64,000 bases of DNA from Toxonevra muliebris (taxonomy: Eukaryota > Arthropoda > Insecta > Diptera > Pallopteridae): contig OY829328.1 of the NCBI GenBank assembly GCA_963691655.1, positions 75,582,400 through 75,646,399 on the forward strand, read 5' to 3'. The notes beneath the pieces were generated by a model that was given only the letters and a program-made list of their open reading frames with translations, was not told where the DNA came from and ran no database searches. Of the stretch, positions 10,613-21,714 are shown piece by piece. The position numbers and the translations under genes are program-made. Position 1 is the first letter of the stretch. Each line of letters opens with the position of its first letter.

Positions 10613-12333
10613 CTTCAGTTGATGATTATAATGATTAAATAGTTATTCACAGATTAAACAGTATTATTAAAAACCATATATTTCAAGTAAAGAATAATTA
10701 TAACTGTTTCCTTTAGACCCTTCCCCCTCTTCCCCTTGGCCACTCCTCTAAAGGGCGACTTTATTCATAATAACGTTAACGATTTAAACATTTTGTAATA
10801 TATCATTTTGTCAGCTCTTCTATCAAATTTATGCGCTACTGCTGATGTCGTAAAAATATTTTTCTATGTACGTATGTATGTGTTAACTTAAAGTTTTATT
10901 ACAGTTTTCAACGCACACACACACACACACTCTGAAACACAAATGTGCTTCATATATGCACATATACATATAAACATTCTGTTGCAACAGGAGCAAGTGG
11001 GATATATATAAATCCTACATGCATTTTGCTATAAAAACATAATCATATATTATCTATTTTTACAACCAGTGTCCTTTTTTTTTATTTTTAAGTATTTTAT
11101 TTTTGCTGCTGCTCAGTGTTTTCTACTCAAATGTGATATTTACAAAGAAATACACGCTTCTTCTTCATCTTATTTGATTGTTTGTTTGTTTGTTTGTTTG
11201 TTTTATTTGCACAGTGTGAAAGACAGACAGAAGCTTCTGTTTTTGTTTTTTCTATTTTTTCTTTATTTTTTTTTTTTTTTTTTTGATTTTGTTATTTTCA
11301 TTTCCGCATTTTGTTGGTGTTGTTCTTGTTGTTGCTGCTCTTCGCTCTCTCAAAAAGTGTGTGGAAAAAGTGTCATGGCGATGATTACATCCGTCGTACA
11401 CGCTTAGAACTTTTCTCATTAGAAAAGTTTTACTATTTCCTTTTTATCACAATACACCACCCCGTTCCCCTCCGCTCTTCATTTCATACGAATCCAACAC
11501 AGCTTCATGTCACAAACAAAAGAAAAAAAATATCTCGTAAATATATTACACGCATACAGACAAACATACTTACATACATATAAATGAGTATAAAGTATAA
11601 AAGTAAAATAAACTGTAAAATAAGATCAGTTGAAGAAAAAGGAAACAATAGCAGGAGCAATAGCGGCAGCAGGCATGCATCAGAAGAATTCGCGTTTTAT
11701 AACCACATACGCCGCCGCCACCGCCTCCGCCGCCACCGCCTCCGCCGCCACCAGCGCCGCTTGTCATCTTCATCCATTCTTGCTACTCTCTATAAAGCTT
11801 GAAAAAAAAAAAAATGTTTCTTTGTCATAAGTTAAGCGAAAAAGGGAAACACATTTCCATTGAAGTCGAACTCTTTTCGAAAACAAAAACTCATTTACTG
11901 CTTTCAAATTCTATATGTGTAGCATATAAAAGTGATGAAAGCTGGGCGGGCCAGGAAGAAAGCGGAATTGAAACTAAGAAACGTATAGTTCTCGTATTTC
12001 ACTGACTAAACATTGCAAATGGTTTAAATAAACGAATAAATCTAATTTTAGTTTAAAACTAAAAAGTTGTAATTTTTAGCATCAGCATTTACCTTCATTT
12101 ATTCGTTTATTTGTTTGGCAAACATGTGTAAACGTGCTATAATTTCGGAGTGAGGAATGAAACGAAAATGGAACGTTTTAATAGCAAGAATATGAAACTT
12201 TTATAGTTTTTCGTCATTTGGAAAGATAATTTTGAATCTCCTCATGTATGGTTTCTTTCATAATTTTGATCTAATACTTTTATGAAATAAAGTTTCGTGT
12301 AAAAATATGGCAAAGAGGCAGCAGAACACTTTC
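10613..12333. other. non-coding DNA with several microsatellites
   Basis: Holds an AC run (about 10914-10930), a TTTG run (about 11178-11202), poly-T (about 11268-11284) and a GCC-rich tract (separate entry). ORFs here only follow low-complexity sequence. No gene is recognised. Confidence 0.5.
11708..11760 (+). repeat. GCC-rich 15-bp tandem repeat
   Basis: About 3.5 copies of a CCGCCGCCACCGCCT-like unit. It is the most GC-rich spot in a very AT-rich neighbourhood. It reads as poly-Gly or poly-Ala/Arg depending on frame, with no supporting gene structure. Confidence 0.8.
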
Positions 12334-12471
12334 ATAACCCAGTAACGCCTAGCGGTTCCATATGGCAACTTGTCGCTGATCCGTTCTTGAGCCAGGTTCA
12401 AAGACAATTTTTTTCTCAAATTACTTTCTCGATCTATCTACTTTGTTTCCCGGTCGTCCTTAATGGGTTAA
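12334..12471 (-). mobile_element. TTAA-type mini-element, second copy
   Basis: Inverted relative to 9596-9680. The right end, read on the minus strand, is TTAACCCATTAAGGACGACC. The left end is ATAACCCAGTAACGCC, with one mismatch in the TTAA. The interior TTTGAACCTGGCTCAAGAAC matches the first copy. No coding capacity. Confidence 0.55.
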
Positions 12472-12674
12472 TGTATGCAACGCTTTCTGTTGGAACACAG
12501 TTATCATATTTGGCAATGGAACGAACAGCATATTTGGCAATGGAACGAACGAACACCTGAGCTTTGAGAGTTGGAACTGCCGAAGAAGTATTCAAAAATA
12601 CAGCACTCAGACAAGTTTTACGTCTATTGTACTCTTTCCTGGGTTCACTTTTGATATTCTTTGCATTTACCAGA

Positions 12675-12890
12675 TTAATTGATAAACCTGAACAGATCAT
12701 AAGGGGTCAAAGTGTTCAGGTGTTCATCTCTCAACACTCCAGTGCCAAATATGTTAAGAATTACCCGACAAAAAGCGGGGCAAACACTAAAAAAGTGGTC
12801 TGCAGTCTCTTCACATTCTTCCTCCAAACCACAGGCAGCACAAAAGGCACTAGACATGAAACTGAACTGCATAGCTAAGGGTTTTGTCAT
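12675..12890 (-). pseudogene. C-terminal end of a non-LTR retrotransposon reverse transcriptase protein
   Basis: The reading contains CAACGLEEECEETADHFFSVCPAF, a cysteine-histidine cluster (C-x2-C, then H and C) typical of the region after the RT domain in I/R1/Jockey-type non-LTR proteins. The usual end of such proteins follows (TPYDLFRFIN, then stop). Upstream on the minus strand the frame is broken, so only the last ~70 residues remain. About 200 bp of related 3' sequence continues toward 12480, including a 22-bp direct duplication at about 12509-12552. Clade not determined. Confidence 0.75.
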
Positions 12891-12929
12891 ACGAGTGCTA
12901 TTTGTGTTGTTTACAGTGACTTGAAAAAT

Positions 12930-13055
12930 TCATCCCTGATAGATTTAAATCGTGAACATTTTCATGCGATGATTTTTTATGATTTTCGACGTGGATTAAC
13001 TCAACCACAATCAGCTCTCTTCGACCAAAAAAATGAAAACTTTGACCCACTGTAA
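12930..13055 (+). pseudogene. N-terminal fragment of a mariner transposase
   Basis: The frame reads LIDLNREHFHAMIFYDFRRG followed by LTQPQ, which resembles the start of mariner-family transposases (R-EHFR-MI-YDF-RGLTQ...). After about 30 matching residues the similarity ends, and a stop follows at 13053-13055. Only the first helix-turn-helix segment is left. Distinct from the mariners at 43377 and 63090. Confidence 0.6.
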
Positions 13056-14058
13056 AAAAGAACTGAGACGTGCTGGACTATAAGTTTATTTTACAAAATG
13101 GTCTATACAACATGCCCTTTCAGGATTATAGGGTGGCTATTCTGTTGCAGCCAAAAAGTCTTAATTTGTTGGACTGTGTTATTTATAAAGTATACAGACA
13201 GCCAGAGGATTGCCACACTATCAAAATAATGCAATTATATATGTATACATGAATGTAAGTATGTATCTATTATCTCAATTTGATTTATCATTTTTAATGA
13301 GGTTTACGCAGAGGCTTTTGCTGGTGGTACAGACATTGACACATAGAAAGTGCATTGCATCACAATGAGATAAGAAGATGAAGTCAGTAGAGAGAAAAAA
13401 AATATTTACGCTCCTTTAAGGCACAGAATTGTATTTTAGCAGTTAATGAAACAGATTTTTTCAACTGGAAACCAATAAAAAAAATTTGTTGTTGTGCAAA
13501 ATTCTTTTGCTTGGTTTTCACTATGTCAAATTCAATCAAATTTGCCAACATGTTTGCAAATTTCATATGGGAAATTCTCTCTTTTTCTCTCTTTGATGGC
13601 AAATATAACATTGTGAAATCCAAGCATTTGTTCCTCTTTTTGCACTTATAATTTTTTATTTATATATTTAAAGCGAAACTGCAAATGGGATTCATTTATT
13701 TATTTAATATTATTAATTACAACAATGAATTATCATAATTAATAAAAGGAAAGAGTACTAGCGACCAGGGCTTTCGACTCGACTAAAAAATAAAAAAAAT
13801 GTATATTATTATATTTTGTCAGATAAATTGCATTGTTTGATAAATTTTACGATTTTCGATATGTTTGTGGATGATACTTCTTTTAGAAGAGTACTTGGCA
13901 TAACTTGTCCAAATAAGTTTGACCATAGTGAATTAAATAAAGTGAAATAAATATAAGTGACGCCCTCTTTTCTGTTCACTGACGTCTGCCAAATTCGAAA
14001 ATTATTCTCTTACTTCTCCCAAAAGCTTTGATATCTCAGAAGTGAATATAAAAAAGTA
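13056..14058. other. AT-rich non-coding DNA
   Basis: No coding region or repeat is recognised. Confidence 0.45.
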
Positions 14059-14496
14059 TTAACCCATTGGTACCAGTGCAATATGTAAATAAAATAGAAA
14101 AATTTGAAAAGCCCGAAAAATTTTTAGACATTGATAAACGAGATCTTTGAAGGCGTTTGTAACAACCATGTACATAATGTGAACCAAGGATATAACCCAA
14201 AACTTAAAGTTTTTCTGTTATGTACGCCATTCAAGTAAGAAATCTACCTCTCCGAAATTTAAATAAAATTCTTTTGAAATCGGTAAAACTATGAAATCGG
14301 TAAAAATATAAAGAGGACATTTATGAAGAAGATAATTGTGAAAGTATTGTATTTTGCTTATTTAAATATTTTATAGAACCACACTCTACAAAATATTTTG
14401 AGAGCTTTTATTTCAGAAAAAACAAACAACAAACGAAAGGTTTTTTGTTTTTTGATACATTTATTTATTTGTGTATAGCTGACGAAAATGGGTTAA
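14059..14496. mobile_element. TTAA-bounded element (piggyBac-like MITE)
   Basis: TTAA at 14059-14062 and 14493-14496 with ends TTAACCCATTGGTACC and, inverted, TTAACCCATTTTCGTC. The CCCATT terminus is shared with the element at 12334-12471. Non-coding interior. Support rests on the ends alone. Confidence 0.45.
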
Positions 14497-14987
14497 GCGA
14501 GTTTTCTCTCATAAACAAAATTATTTGTCAAAATTTATTGAGCGAATACATGTCATAATTGTGAAATCTCAGAAGACCTGAGAGTATTTCAGATTACTTT
14601 CTGCTATCTGGCATACTGTATACTGTGGGTTTGACCTAATGTTACTGAATGATGAGCATTCGTCAAGTATGTGACGAACGGAAGAAATACCGTGACATGG
14701 GATTCATATTTCATTTCATTTTTTGACAGGTAATATGACGTAGGAAAAACCAGGCATACCACTTAACGGCACTTTTTCTCAGTGTCAACACTGTATCTAG
14801 TTAGAAAATAAAAAAAATTATTTTCTTAAAGAAGCAACATTGTTCATTTAGTAGTTGCTGTGATTATATTGAGAATATGCTCGGTGAACACCATGAAATT
14901 GTTGTTGCAACGAACACAAAGAGAGAGAGAGAGAGTCTTTACTCACTCTCACACCGAATACGATATGCTCGGTGTATTGTACATAAG

Positions 14988-16069
14988 CAGTGTTGCCAGA
15001 ACGACGATTTTATCGTCATTTTGACGATTTTTTTACTCAATGACGATTTTTGTTGAAAAATTACGATTTTTTAGATCAAAAAACAACTGCAACAAATATT
15101 TTGTTTTAAAACCTCTTCTGCTATTTTATACATTTAATGACAAGTCGGGCTTAGTGATGATCATTAAAAAAACTTTCTTCACCATTATGCACCTATTTCA
15201 ATACTTTTTTAGGTAGTTTGATGCATAATGGTTTCATTTAAGATAGTGCAAATATTACCTATTCAGCTTTTCTCTTCAGGAAGTTAAACGTTTTTGAAGG
15301 AATAAAGACTAGGTATATCTGTGTTGAACTTGATTCCCAGTGCTGGAATTTTGATTATGCTTTCCATGCATAAATATTTTAAAACCAGAGTATTTAATTC
15401 TTGATGTTAATAACATTAATTTCAGAGACAAAACAATATTTTGGAAAAGCCTCATAAACCGCATAACATTGTAAAAATTTATATGAAATTTGACAATATG
15501 TTTACGCGGTTTACAAGGCTTTTGCATGTTTTGATGCAATTTAAAAAATATCTGCATTTTAAAAAAATATCTGAAAGTCTGTTTTCTGAATCTGTAAATA
15601 ATTGCACTTTTTTATTTTGAGTTGTGTAATCAAATAAAAAATGATTTGATAAAGCTGCATAATGCTGCATTGAAAGAATTAAGTTTTCTTTAGCCAATTC
15701 ATTACAAAGTTTAATGTCACATTTTAAAAATTTGGGGGACGAAAATTACTTTCAGCAACTAGATATTGATTTTAGGGAGTTACGATATGTTGATTTTGAG
15801 ACTATTCTTGATAAGGTGAATAAATTGTGTTTACCCAACTCATCCGCAAATGTTGAAAGAATATTATATAAAAGTCAATTTAAATAAAACTAAGTGCAGA
15901 AATCGTGTAAACAATAAGACTCTTGAAGAGATATTATAATATAAATGAATGCAAACATATTTAAAGAAAATAAATATGAGTTTTTCTCTCATGATGATTT
16001 TTTTGTTGAAAATAACGATTTTTCCTTACAATTTTGACGATTTTTCAAGTGAAGTTTCTGGCAACACTG
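14988..16069 (+). mobile_element. hAT element 1 (1.08 kb)
   Basis: Perfect 8-bp target duplication TACATAAG at 14980-14987 and 16070-16077. The TIRs match for 13 bases: CAGTGTTGCCAGA at the left and its complement at the right. Both ends carry repeated TGACGATTTT-like motifs just inside the TIRs (about 15000-15072 and 16006-16045), which look like the subterminal transposase-binding repeats usual in hATs. A remnant of the transposase dimerisation domain lies in the right half. The element has lost most of its coding region. Confidence 0.95.
15663..15940 (+). pseudogene. hAT transposase C-terminal dimerisation-domain remnant
   Basis: The plus-strand frame from 15663 runs ...FRELRYVDFETILDKVNK then LCLPNSSANVERILY and stops at about 15888. 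In another frame NKTKCRNRVNNKTLEEIL follows. The order LP-S-A-VER, then N-KT--RNR, then TL--IL is the conserved end of hAT transposases, where the family's dimerisation domain lies. The stop between the halves and the absence of the upstream catalytic core make it inactive. Confidence 0.85.
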
Positions 16070-16086
16070 TACATAAGGGAGAGTTA

Positions 16087-16414
16087 AGGCTCTGGCACAT
16101 AGAGTCCGTTATGTACGTGAGAGCGAAGTATATAACTGAGACGAAGTAAGTGAAGGAGAGAGGTGATACAAAGCATACGTTGCCAACGGATACACAATCA
16201 CACACATCATACCCAAAATTATTCAACTGATAGCTGCAATACTTGCAACTTTCTCTCAACGTATGGCAAAGTTGAGAGTTGCCCAACTTTTTACATTACT
16301 TCAACGTATTCGTTGTGTATGGGCCGCACTGCATACGATTTCATATATTTTATAGTAGTTGTCAGTTGTATACTTTGCTCTCACGTACACAATGGACTCT
16401 ATGTGCCAAAGCCT
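16087..16414. mobile_element. MITE with ~50-bp TIRs and TTA duplication (PIF/Harbinger-like)
   Basis: The left end AGGCTCTGGCACATAGAG and the right end on the minus strand AGGCTTTGGCACATAGAG continue matching for about 50 bp with only a few differences. TTA flanks both sides (16084-16086 and 16415-16417). A 3-bp TWA duplication with no coding sequence fits PIF/Harbinger-type MITEs. It lies 10 bp from the right duplication of hAT element 1. Confidence 0.8.
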
Positions 16415-16417
16415 TTA

Positions 16418-17182
16418 GTTTGAAAATTCAGAGAGATAATAAGCTCGTGACATCACCTCAAATACCATGATAATGTTTTTGTATATCATAATTTAATGGC
16501 GTCACCACTCTCTCTTTCTCTCTCTGCTACACTGTAGCACCAGCTTGAGCTCTCATCTTTTATCAGCTCTATTTAACCTCATTATTCTCACAGTTTATAT
16601 GCATAAATATTTTTGTTGCTCTATGTTTTATGGTGTTTGTTTTTATTTTCTTTTTAATGTAGTAGCAACAGTAGCTTTTATCTTACTTACTCTTTCACTT
16701 ATTTATGCTTTCTCTCACTCTCTCTCCCTTTTCACATAATTCTACTTAAATGGGCAAAAAAAAAGCTTGAGAGCATTTGAAATTTACTATCATGACATTA
16801 GAATATGGCAGCGACCTTGGCATGTTGAGTTTTTTGTATAATTATTGCGATTGTTAATTGGTTTTATGTTCCACACCATAAAATTATTTTTCATGTAAAT
16901 GTACATAAAAAAGAAGATCCATCTGGGTGAAATTTGTGGTTAGATGCCGAAATGAAAAAATTATTCTTTGATAGAATTTTTTTTTTTTTTTTTGATTTAT
17001 GTATAGTTTGCATTTATTGTGTGTTAATAAACAATGTTCCTCTCCCCATTGAACAAAAATGCCTATATAATTTGTGAATTTTATAGGTAAGTATTGTAGG
17101 CTCCTTCGACTCGGCAGACAAATGAAATCTCTTTGTAGTCCACAAACAAATAATATTTGAAGATAATTTTCTTCAACTAAAA
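16418..17182. other. AT-rich non-coding DNA
   Basis: CT-rich runs near 16510-16530 and 16720-16732 and poly-T near 16980-16993. No gene is recognised. Confidence 0.45.
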
Positions 17183-17190
17183 CTACTTAG

Positions 17191-18688
17191 CAGGGCCGTA
17201 GCCAGGATTTTTTTTCGGGGGAGGTTTTCATTCGAAGAAAAAAAATTCATAAATATTTTTTATGAAACTGATGCTTAAATAAATAAATTAGAAACTATGT
17301 TGCATTTGATGGACCCTATCTGTCAAGGGACAAGAATGGATAAATGCCTTGAAGCTTTAGGAATTGTTCTTTCCGAGTTTTTTTTTTAATCTTAACCTAA
17401 AAAAAAATGGCCGAAAATAACAGAAAAATTTCACAGAATAATCAATTTCAATTTTTTCAAATAAATATTATTCAATGTGAATTCCAATGCATTTTTTAAC
17501 GTCAAGGACATAATTTCGATAACTCCTTGACTTTCCATTACTCAAAGTTAAAATAATGACCAATAATGCTAAAAATATTCAGATGCTAATTTTTTCAAAT
17601 GATTATCAGTGGGAATTTGGGCCTTTATCAATTATGAGGAACCCATATATTTCCTAAATTCGTGCAGTCATAGCATTAAAAGGGATCTTCCGAGTCGTGG
17701 TGCTCTGAGCAATAATGGGTTAAAGAATTAATTACATTTTAAGATTGTCTCCACAAACTTTGAAGCTGATTCAATAACACTGCCCTGCATGGGTTTGGCG
17801 AATAATATGGTTCCTAGCATTAATTTTTCATGCTGAAAATAAATCTGAGGTCAGAAACTTCGCATTACGTCACGTTTTACAAAAATTGGGACTGAAATCC
17901 CTAAAAATACCGTTTTTGGCCATTTTTGAGAAATTGTAGAGCTGAACCCTGACGTGCTAGAAACTTCGAAAATTAGGAATTAAAGGCTAAATCATGCCCT
18001 TTCAAATAAACCCTAAGCCATATTGTTTTCATGCGCCCTTAAAGCAGGGGATGTGTTTATGTCTACGGGTGCAGGAAAAAATTTACAAAAAAGGGATTTT
18101 ATCTTACTCATACTCACAGCCAGACATAATGAAAAGTGCAGTGGTCCGCAGTGTTTTAAGGGGCGCTGGTTACAAATCTGCAGTCAGATTTTAAAAATTC
18201 AAAATTCCGAATCAAATATAGCGGACCACTTTAGCATAATAAAATATTGATTTGTATTACTTTTCACATAAGTCTAATTTAACAAGGATCCGACAGCTTT
18301 TTCTATTTTTTTATTAATTTTTAAACTTTCCAAAAAGTTTCACGACGAAGCTTTAAATCAAAAACAGTTACTAATATAGAAAAACTATGAATGCAGGATT
18401 GCTCAGCAGTACCTTCTCTTTTTGAATCCGAAATCAAGCCTCATGTCAAAGAAAATAAATCAGATTTGGTCGCAATGTGTAACTAAGATTTCAAATTTAC
18501 TTGACTTTTTAGAAAAAAAACCGATGGAAGTAAAAAATATTCAAAAATCTTCCAATAGATTTTATTTTCTACTTTTTTCCCATCCACTGGAAATTAATAT
18601 AAAAAATTAGAAGAAAGTTTCCACATTTCGGGGGGGGAGGGGGGAGGGGGGTCAGAACTCCCAAAACCTCCCCCTAAATACGGCCTTG
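17191..18688. mobile_element. hAT element 2 (1.50 kb, non-autonomous)
   Basis: Perfect 8-bp target duplication CTACTTAG (17183-17190 and 18689-18696). The ends are CAGGGCCGTAGCCAGG and, inverted, CAAGGCCGTATTTAGG, a common hAT end type, each followed inward by a G-rich stretch (GGGGGAGG). No transposase motif was recognised in the interior. The short ORFs at about 18000-18250 show none. Confidence 0.92.
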
Positions 18689-18696
18689 CTACTTAG

Positions 18697-19229
18697 AATC
18701 GCTTGAGATCAGGAGAAATGAATTTTAACAACTAAAGGTTATTTTTCTTTGAAATAATATCTTTATAATTCTGCATAAACAGTTATAAAACACACACACA
18801 AAAAAGCAAGTAGAAACATGTAGAGAGAGAGAGCATATCTCACGATTTCTTCTGAATTATTGTAACAGTAAAATCCTCTCAATATGAGCAGAAGAATTAT
18901 CAACTCAATTGAAATGAACTATTTTTTTTTTTTTTTTGAGAGAGAGAAAGTAATTTAACTGTTGTTGCGATAGAAATTTTATACAGAGAGATAAAAATTA
19001 TTGGGAATATACATGTGTCACTCACCTTGAAACCGTTTACAATTGTAGGGTAAAAACCTCAAGAAAGCAAGTCAAACAAACAAACAAATGATGACATATG
19101 CAGAAGAGAAAGAACTAAAAAAAAAGAGAAGAGTAAAGCAAGTGTTTTTTTGTTGCCTATTAAAATTCGATTACAAATAACAGTTAAATTCTCTCACTAA
19201 ACCCAAGAGAGTTATCAATTTACATGAAG
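18697..19229. other. upstream region of the Tsg-family gene
   Basis: AT-rich with GAGAGA runs (about 18822-18832 and 18938-18949) that could bind GAGA-type factors. It also contains a CA run and a CAAA run. No coding sequence. Any enhancer role is inference. Confidence 0.35.
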
Positions 19230-19264
19230 TATACAAAAAACTTAATAATAATTTTTAGTCATTC
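19230..19264 (+). promoter_or_regulatory. putative TATA/Inr core promoter of the Tsg-family gene
   Basis: TATACAAA at 19230-19237 lies 31 bp upstream of the A in TCATTC (19259-19264), an initiator-like sequence. This is the canonical insect TATA-to-start spacing and would give a 52-nt 5' leader. No downstream promoter element is evident. An alternative is that TTTTTAG at 19253-19258 is a 3' splice site of a 5'-UTR intron. Confidence 0.35.
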
Positions 19265-19312
19265 TCCGAACTCTCACGAACCCACGTACCGTCGTCACTA
19301 CATATTTCCAAT

Positions 19313-20062
19313 ATGGTCACCGCTCGTTTTATTCTAATCTGTGCATTTTTAATATTTGGATTCATTTACATATTATATTTTATACAATCTTCTATGGATA
19401 TGGTTGAATGCGATGGAGTTGCAAATGAATGTTTGTCCAGTGAAATTTGTAAATGTAATCTCAATGATTGTGAGTGTTGCGATAAATGTATGAAATGTCT
19501 GGGACCCGAGAATAAAGTGAAATGTTCTAAACACATTGGTTGCTCAAAAAAATGTATGCATCGCATCGTACCGACAGATGAAAAGGATTTATACGAAGGA
19601 GAAGAAGATGGACTGAATGCTTTGCTGGCGAGTAGATCACATATTGTACAATACGATGGATACCCAAGTTTATTTAATCTTTTAACTTCCGTTTATGAAA
19701 ATGTATTTGATTGGACCGTGATTAGGTTTGATAAAACATTCACACTGCCAGAGGGCGTTAGTAAGGACGACGGCACGAAAATAATTATCATAAGTAAAGA
19801 TTGTACGATTACATTCTGGGATACATGCCTTTCATGGTATAAATGTAATAGAAAATGTCAAAAATTTGGTGCAAGTAGCTCACGTTGGTTTCATAACGGC
19901 TGCTGCGAGTGTATAGGCGATAAATGCCTTAACTTTGGCTTTAATATGGGGCGTTGTAAATTGTGTCCCGATCCAGCTATGGGCAGTTGTGGCGACACTT
20001 CTAAAGACGTTGATGAAAATCAAGAAAATTCAAAAGAACCCAAACAAAAACAAGAAGTATAA
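19313..20062 (+). CDS. Twisted gastrulation (Tsg) family secreted BMP modulator
   Basis: A single-exon ORF of 249 residues, starting at ATG 19313 (context CCAATATGG). It has a hydrophobic N-terminus (residues 6-24) that may be a signal peptide or anchor. A Cys-rich N-terminal domain follows (residues 33-81, including CKCNLNDCECC), then a variable acidic middle, the family's LFNLLTS...W-x3-RF segment (120-139), and a C-terminal Cys-rich domain (164-218) with KCQKFGASSSRWFHNGCCEC and an RCKLCP end. In flies, Tsg, Crossveinless and Shrew proteins act outside the cell with Sog/Chordin to bind and redistribute Dpp/BMP ligands. Which paralogue this is cannot be settled by eye, so no symbol is given. 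The sequence is divergent: one expected half-cystine seems absent at the N-terminal start and one in the CC-x-C cluster, and no N-X-S/T sequon is present. The acidic/Lys-rich tail is unlike the core. Its neighbours are transposons, not genes. Confidence 0.93.
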   Translation: MVTARFILICAFLIFGFIYILYFIQSSMDMVECDGVANECLSSEICKCNLNDCECCDKCMKCLGPENKVKCSKHIGCSKKCMHRIVPTDEKDLYEGEEDGLNALLASRSHIVQYDGYPSLFNLLTSVYENVFDWTVIRFDKTFTLPEGVSKDDGTKIIIISKDCTITFWDTCLSWYKCNRKCQKFGASSSRWFHNGCCECIGDKCLNFGFNMGRCKLCPDPAMGSCGDTSKDVDENQENSKEPKQKQEV

Positions 20063-20102
20063 ATGTGTAAAAAATTTTAAAACTGTTTTAAGTACCTAAA
20101 CT

Positions 20103-20108
20103 AATAAA
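20103..20108 (+). terminator. poly(A) signal of the Tsg-family gene
   Basis: AATAAA 41 bp after the stop codon, followed by a T-rich stretch (GTAGTCTTTTTAG). Good position for cleavage at roughly 20120-20135. Confidence 0.65.
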
Positions 20109-20259
20109 TAATTGTAGTCTTTTTAGTAAATATATAAATAATATCGTTTATTTCGTTTTTTATTTATTAAAGTTAATCGAGAGAAAGTTAGTGGAAATAT
20201 TCAGTGAAAAATCATTCCGTGAGGTAATAACCCAGCAAGAGAAGTATATCACCTTTAAT

Positions 20260-20540
20260 CATGGTAATTACTTCGGGCTTTGGATTCAGGGTGAGCTGAT
20301 TTTGGTAAATCATAGATTGAATATCAAACCAATAACTGCCCAAAATCCAAGCCAAGGCACAGTTCAAAAATTTGAACCAAATTCACAGCAAAACTTATAC
20401 CAAAAGAAAGAAAACTAAATTCAGATCAAAACTCAAACCAAAATTCAAATTCCAGTAAAAAATCGGACCAAAAATCAAACCCCAACCAAGGGCAAGGGGT
20501 ATTCAGGTCAAGTCAAAATTATATTAAAATTGAAATTAAA
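20260..20540 (-). repeat. short diverged array of the 12-bp satellite family
   Basis: Motifs of the type CAAAACTCAAACCAAAATTCA recur, i.e. the ACC orientation of the GGTCTGAATTTT-like unit. Only about 280 bp and very diverged. It starts about 200 bp after the Tsg-family gene. The small ORF across it is an artefact. Confidence 0.5.
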
Positions 20541-20689
20541 ACTTCCAAAAGTAAACCAGAAATCCTTATGAGTTTCTCTAAAATCATGAATTCCATAAAT
20601 TGTCCCTGAGCTTTTAAATTTAATGTAGTTGCAATGTATATGATAATGACAGTAGCGCTGCAGAAAGATTATTTTTTTAGAGGCTCATA

Positions 20690-21130
20690 TTTTGGATATC
20701 GTGCCCCTATAGCTTCTCTCTGGACTCGTCATAGAATGGAACGAGGAGTCATTTGGAAATGTAATACAGGAATGCGGAACGAAACGAATGGAATAAAGAA
20801 CAGTTGATTTGGGCAAAACGTTTGAGAAAGGCAATGGAAGGAGCAAATTTATGAAGAGCAACAAGACGGCAGAATTGGAAAAAACATAGTGAATGGAAGA
20901 AATAGTGGAATCGAAAAAAATGAAAAAAAAGAAAGAAAGAAAAAAGGGTGGAAAGAATAGAAGGTAATAAAAAAACAACAATAGGAACGAAAGGAATAAA
21001 AAGAACAAAACAAATTAAGGGAACTGAAAAATTGTATGAAACAAAAGGAATGATAAAAGCGAAGAAACAGAAATGGAGAAAAAAATGCATTGAGCAAATT
21101 ATTGCAACTTTTGGAACAAGTTTCCAGTTC
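20690..21130 (+). other. purine-rich, low-complexity DNA
   Basis: Long A/G-rich plus strand (GGAACGAAAGGAATAAAAAG-like). The opposite-strand ORFs are Phe/Ser/Leu-rich artefacts of pyrimidine-rich sequence. No gene is recognised. Confidence 0.5.
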
Positions 21131-21245
21131 TAAATTAATGCTTAAGGATGTAGTCTGGTGTGCCGCCCTAATTTTTAAGGTTATTTCGAGAATTTTTTAT
21201 TATTTCAAAATAAAATACAGTAATTACAATTTTTTTATACATATC

Positions 21246-21487
21246 ATTCATTTACTAAAAGACTGTCATAATTCAAAAAACGCGATTTTGCAGAAAATGC
21301 GTTTAAAGTTTTCAGTTGACTCTCACTTTGCAGAAAAAAGAAGAAATCTTATAATTCTCACGCGCAGAGTATACAAGATATTAATATGCAATTTTTACAC
21401 AATATGAAGTGTGATATAATGAATAATTCTGCATCATTAACTCAAAAATCGTGTTTTTTGACTTATGACAGTCTTTTAGTAAATGAG
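21246..21487. repeat. inverted repeat pair A (about 55-bp arms)
   Basis: TCATTTACTAAAAGACTGTC (from 21246) and its complement (to about 21485) extend for about 55 bp with few mismatches around a ~130-bp loop. It probably belongs to the same foldback region as pair B. No flanking duplication could be fixed. Confidence 0.65.
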
Positions 21488-21714
21488 CGATATGTTATTA
21501 TTGACATCTTTAACTGTACAAAAATTATTTTTTGGAGTTAACTTTAAAATATTTTTTTAGTGTTTTTTACGTCCAAATTGGCCACCTAAAAAAAGGTGTG
21601 GGGCTGGCCCGGGTGATTACGGTACTTGAAGTCATCGTAAACAAAGAAATTAAATAGATTATTGTTTTGTAGGCTTGTCTTCTAGACCAATTTTTTCAAA
21701 ATCGCGTTATTTTT

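Noticed and set aside
17710..17722. Another TTAACCCATT terminus inside hAT element 2
   Set aside because: A single end-like match without a partner. Chance is likely in AT-rich DNA.
20685..21097. Phe/Ser/Leu-rich minus-strand ORFs that look membrane-like
   Set aside because: They are the complement of a purine-rich low-complexity tract in three overlapping frames.
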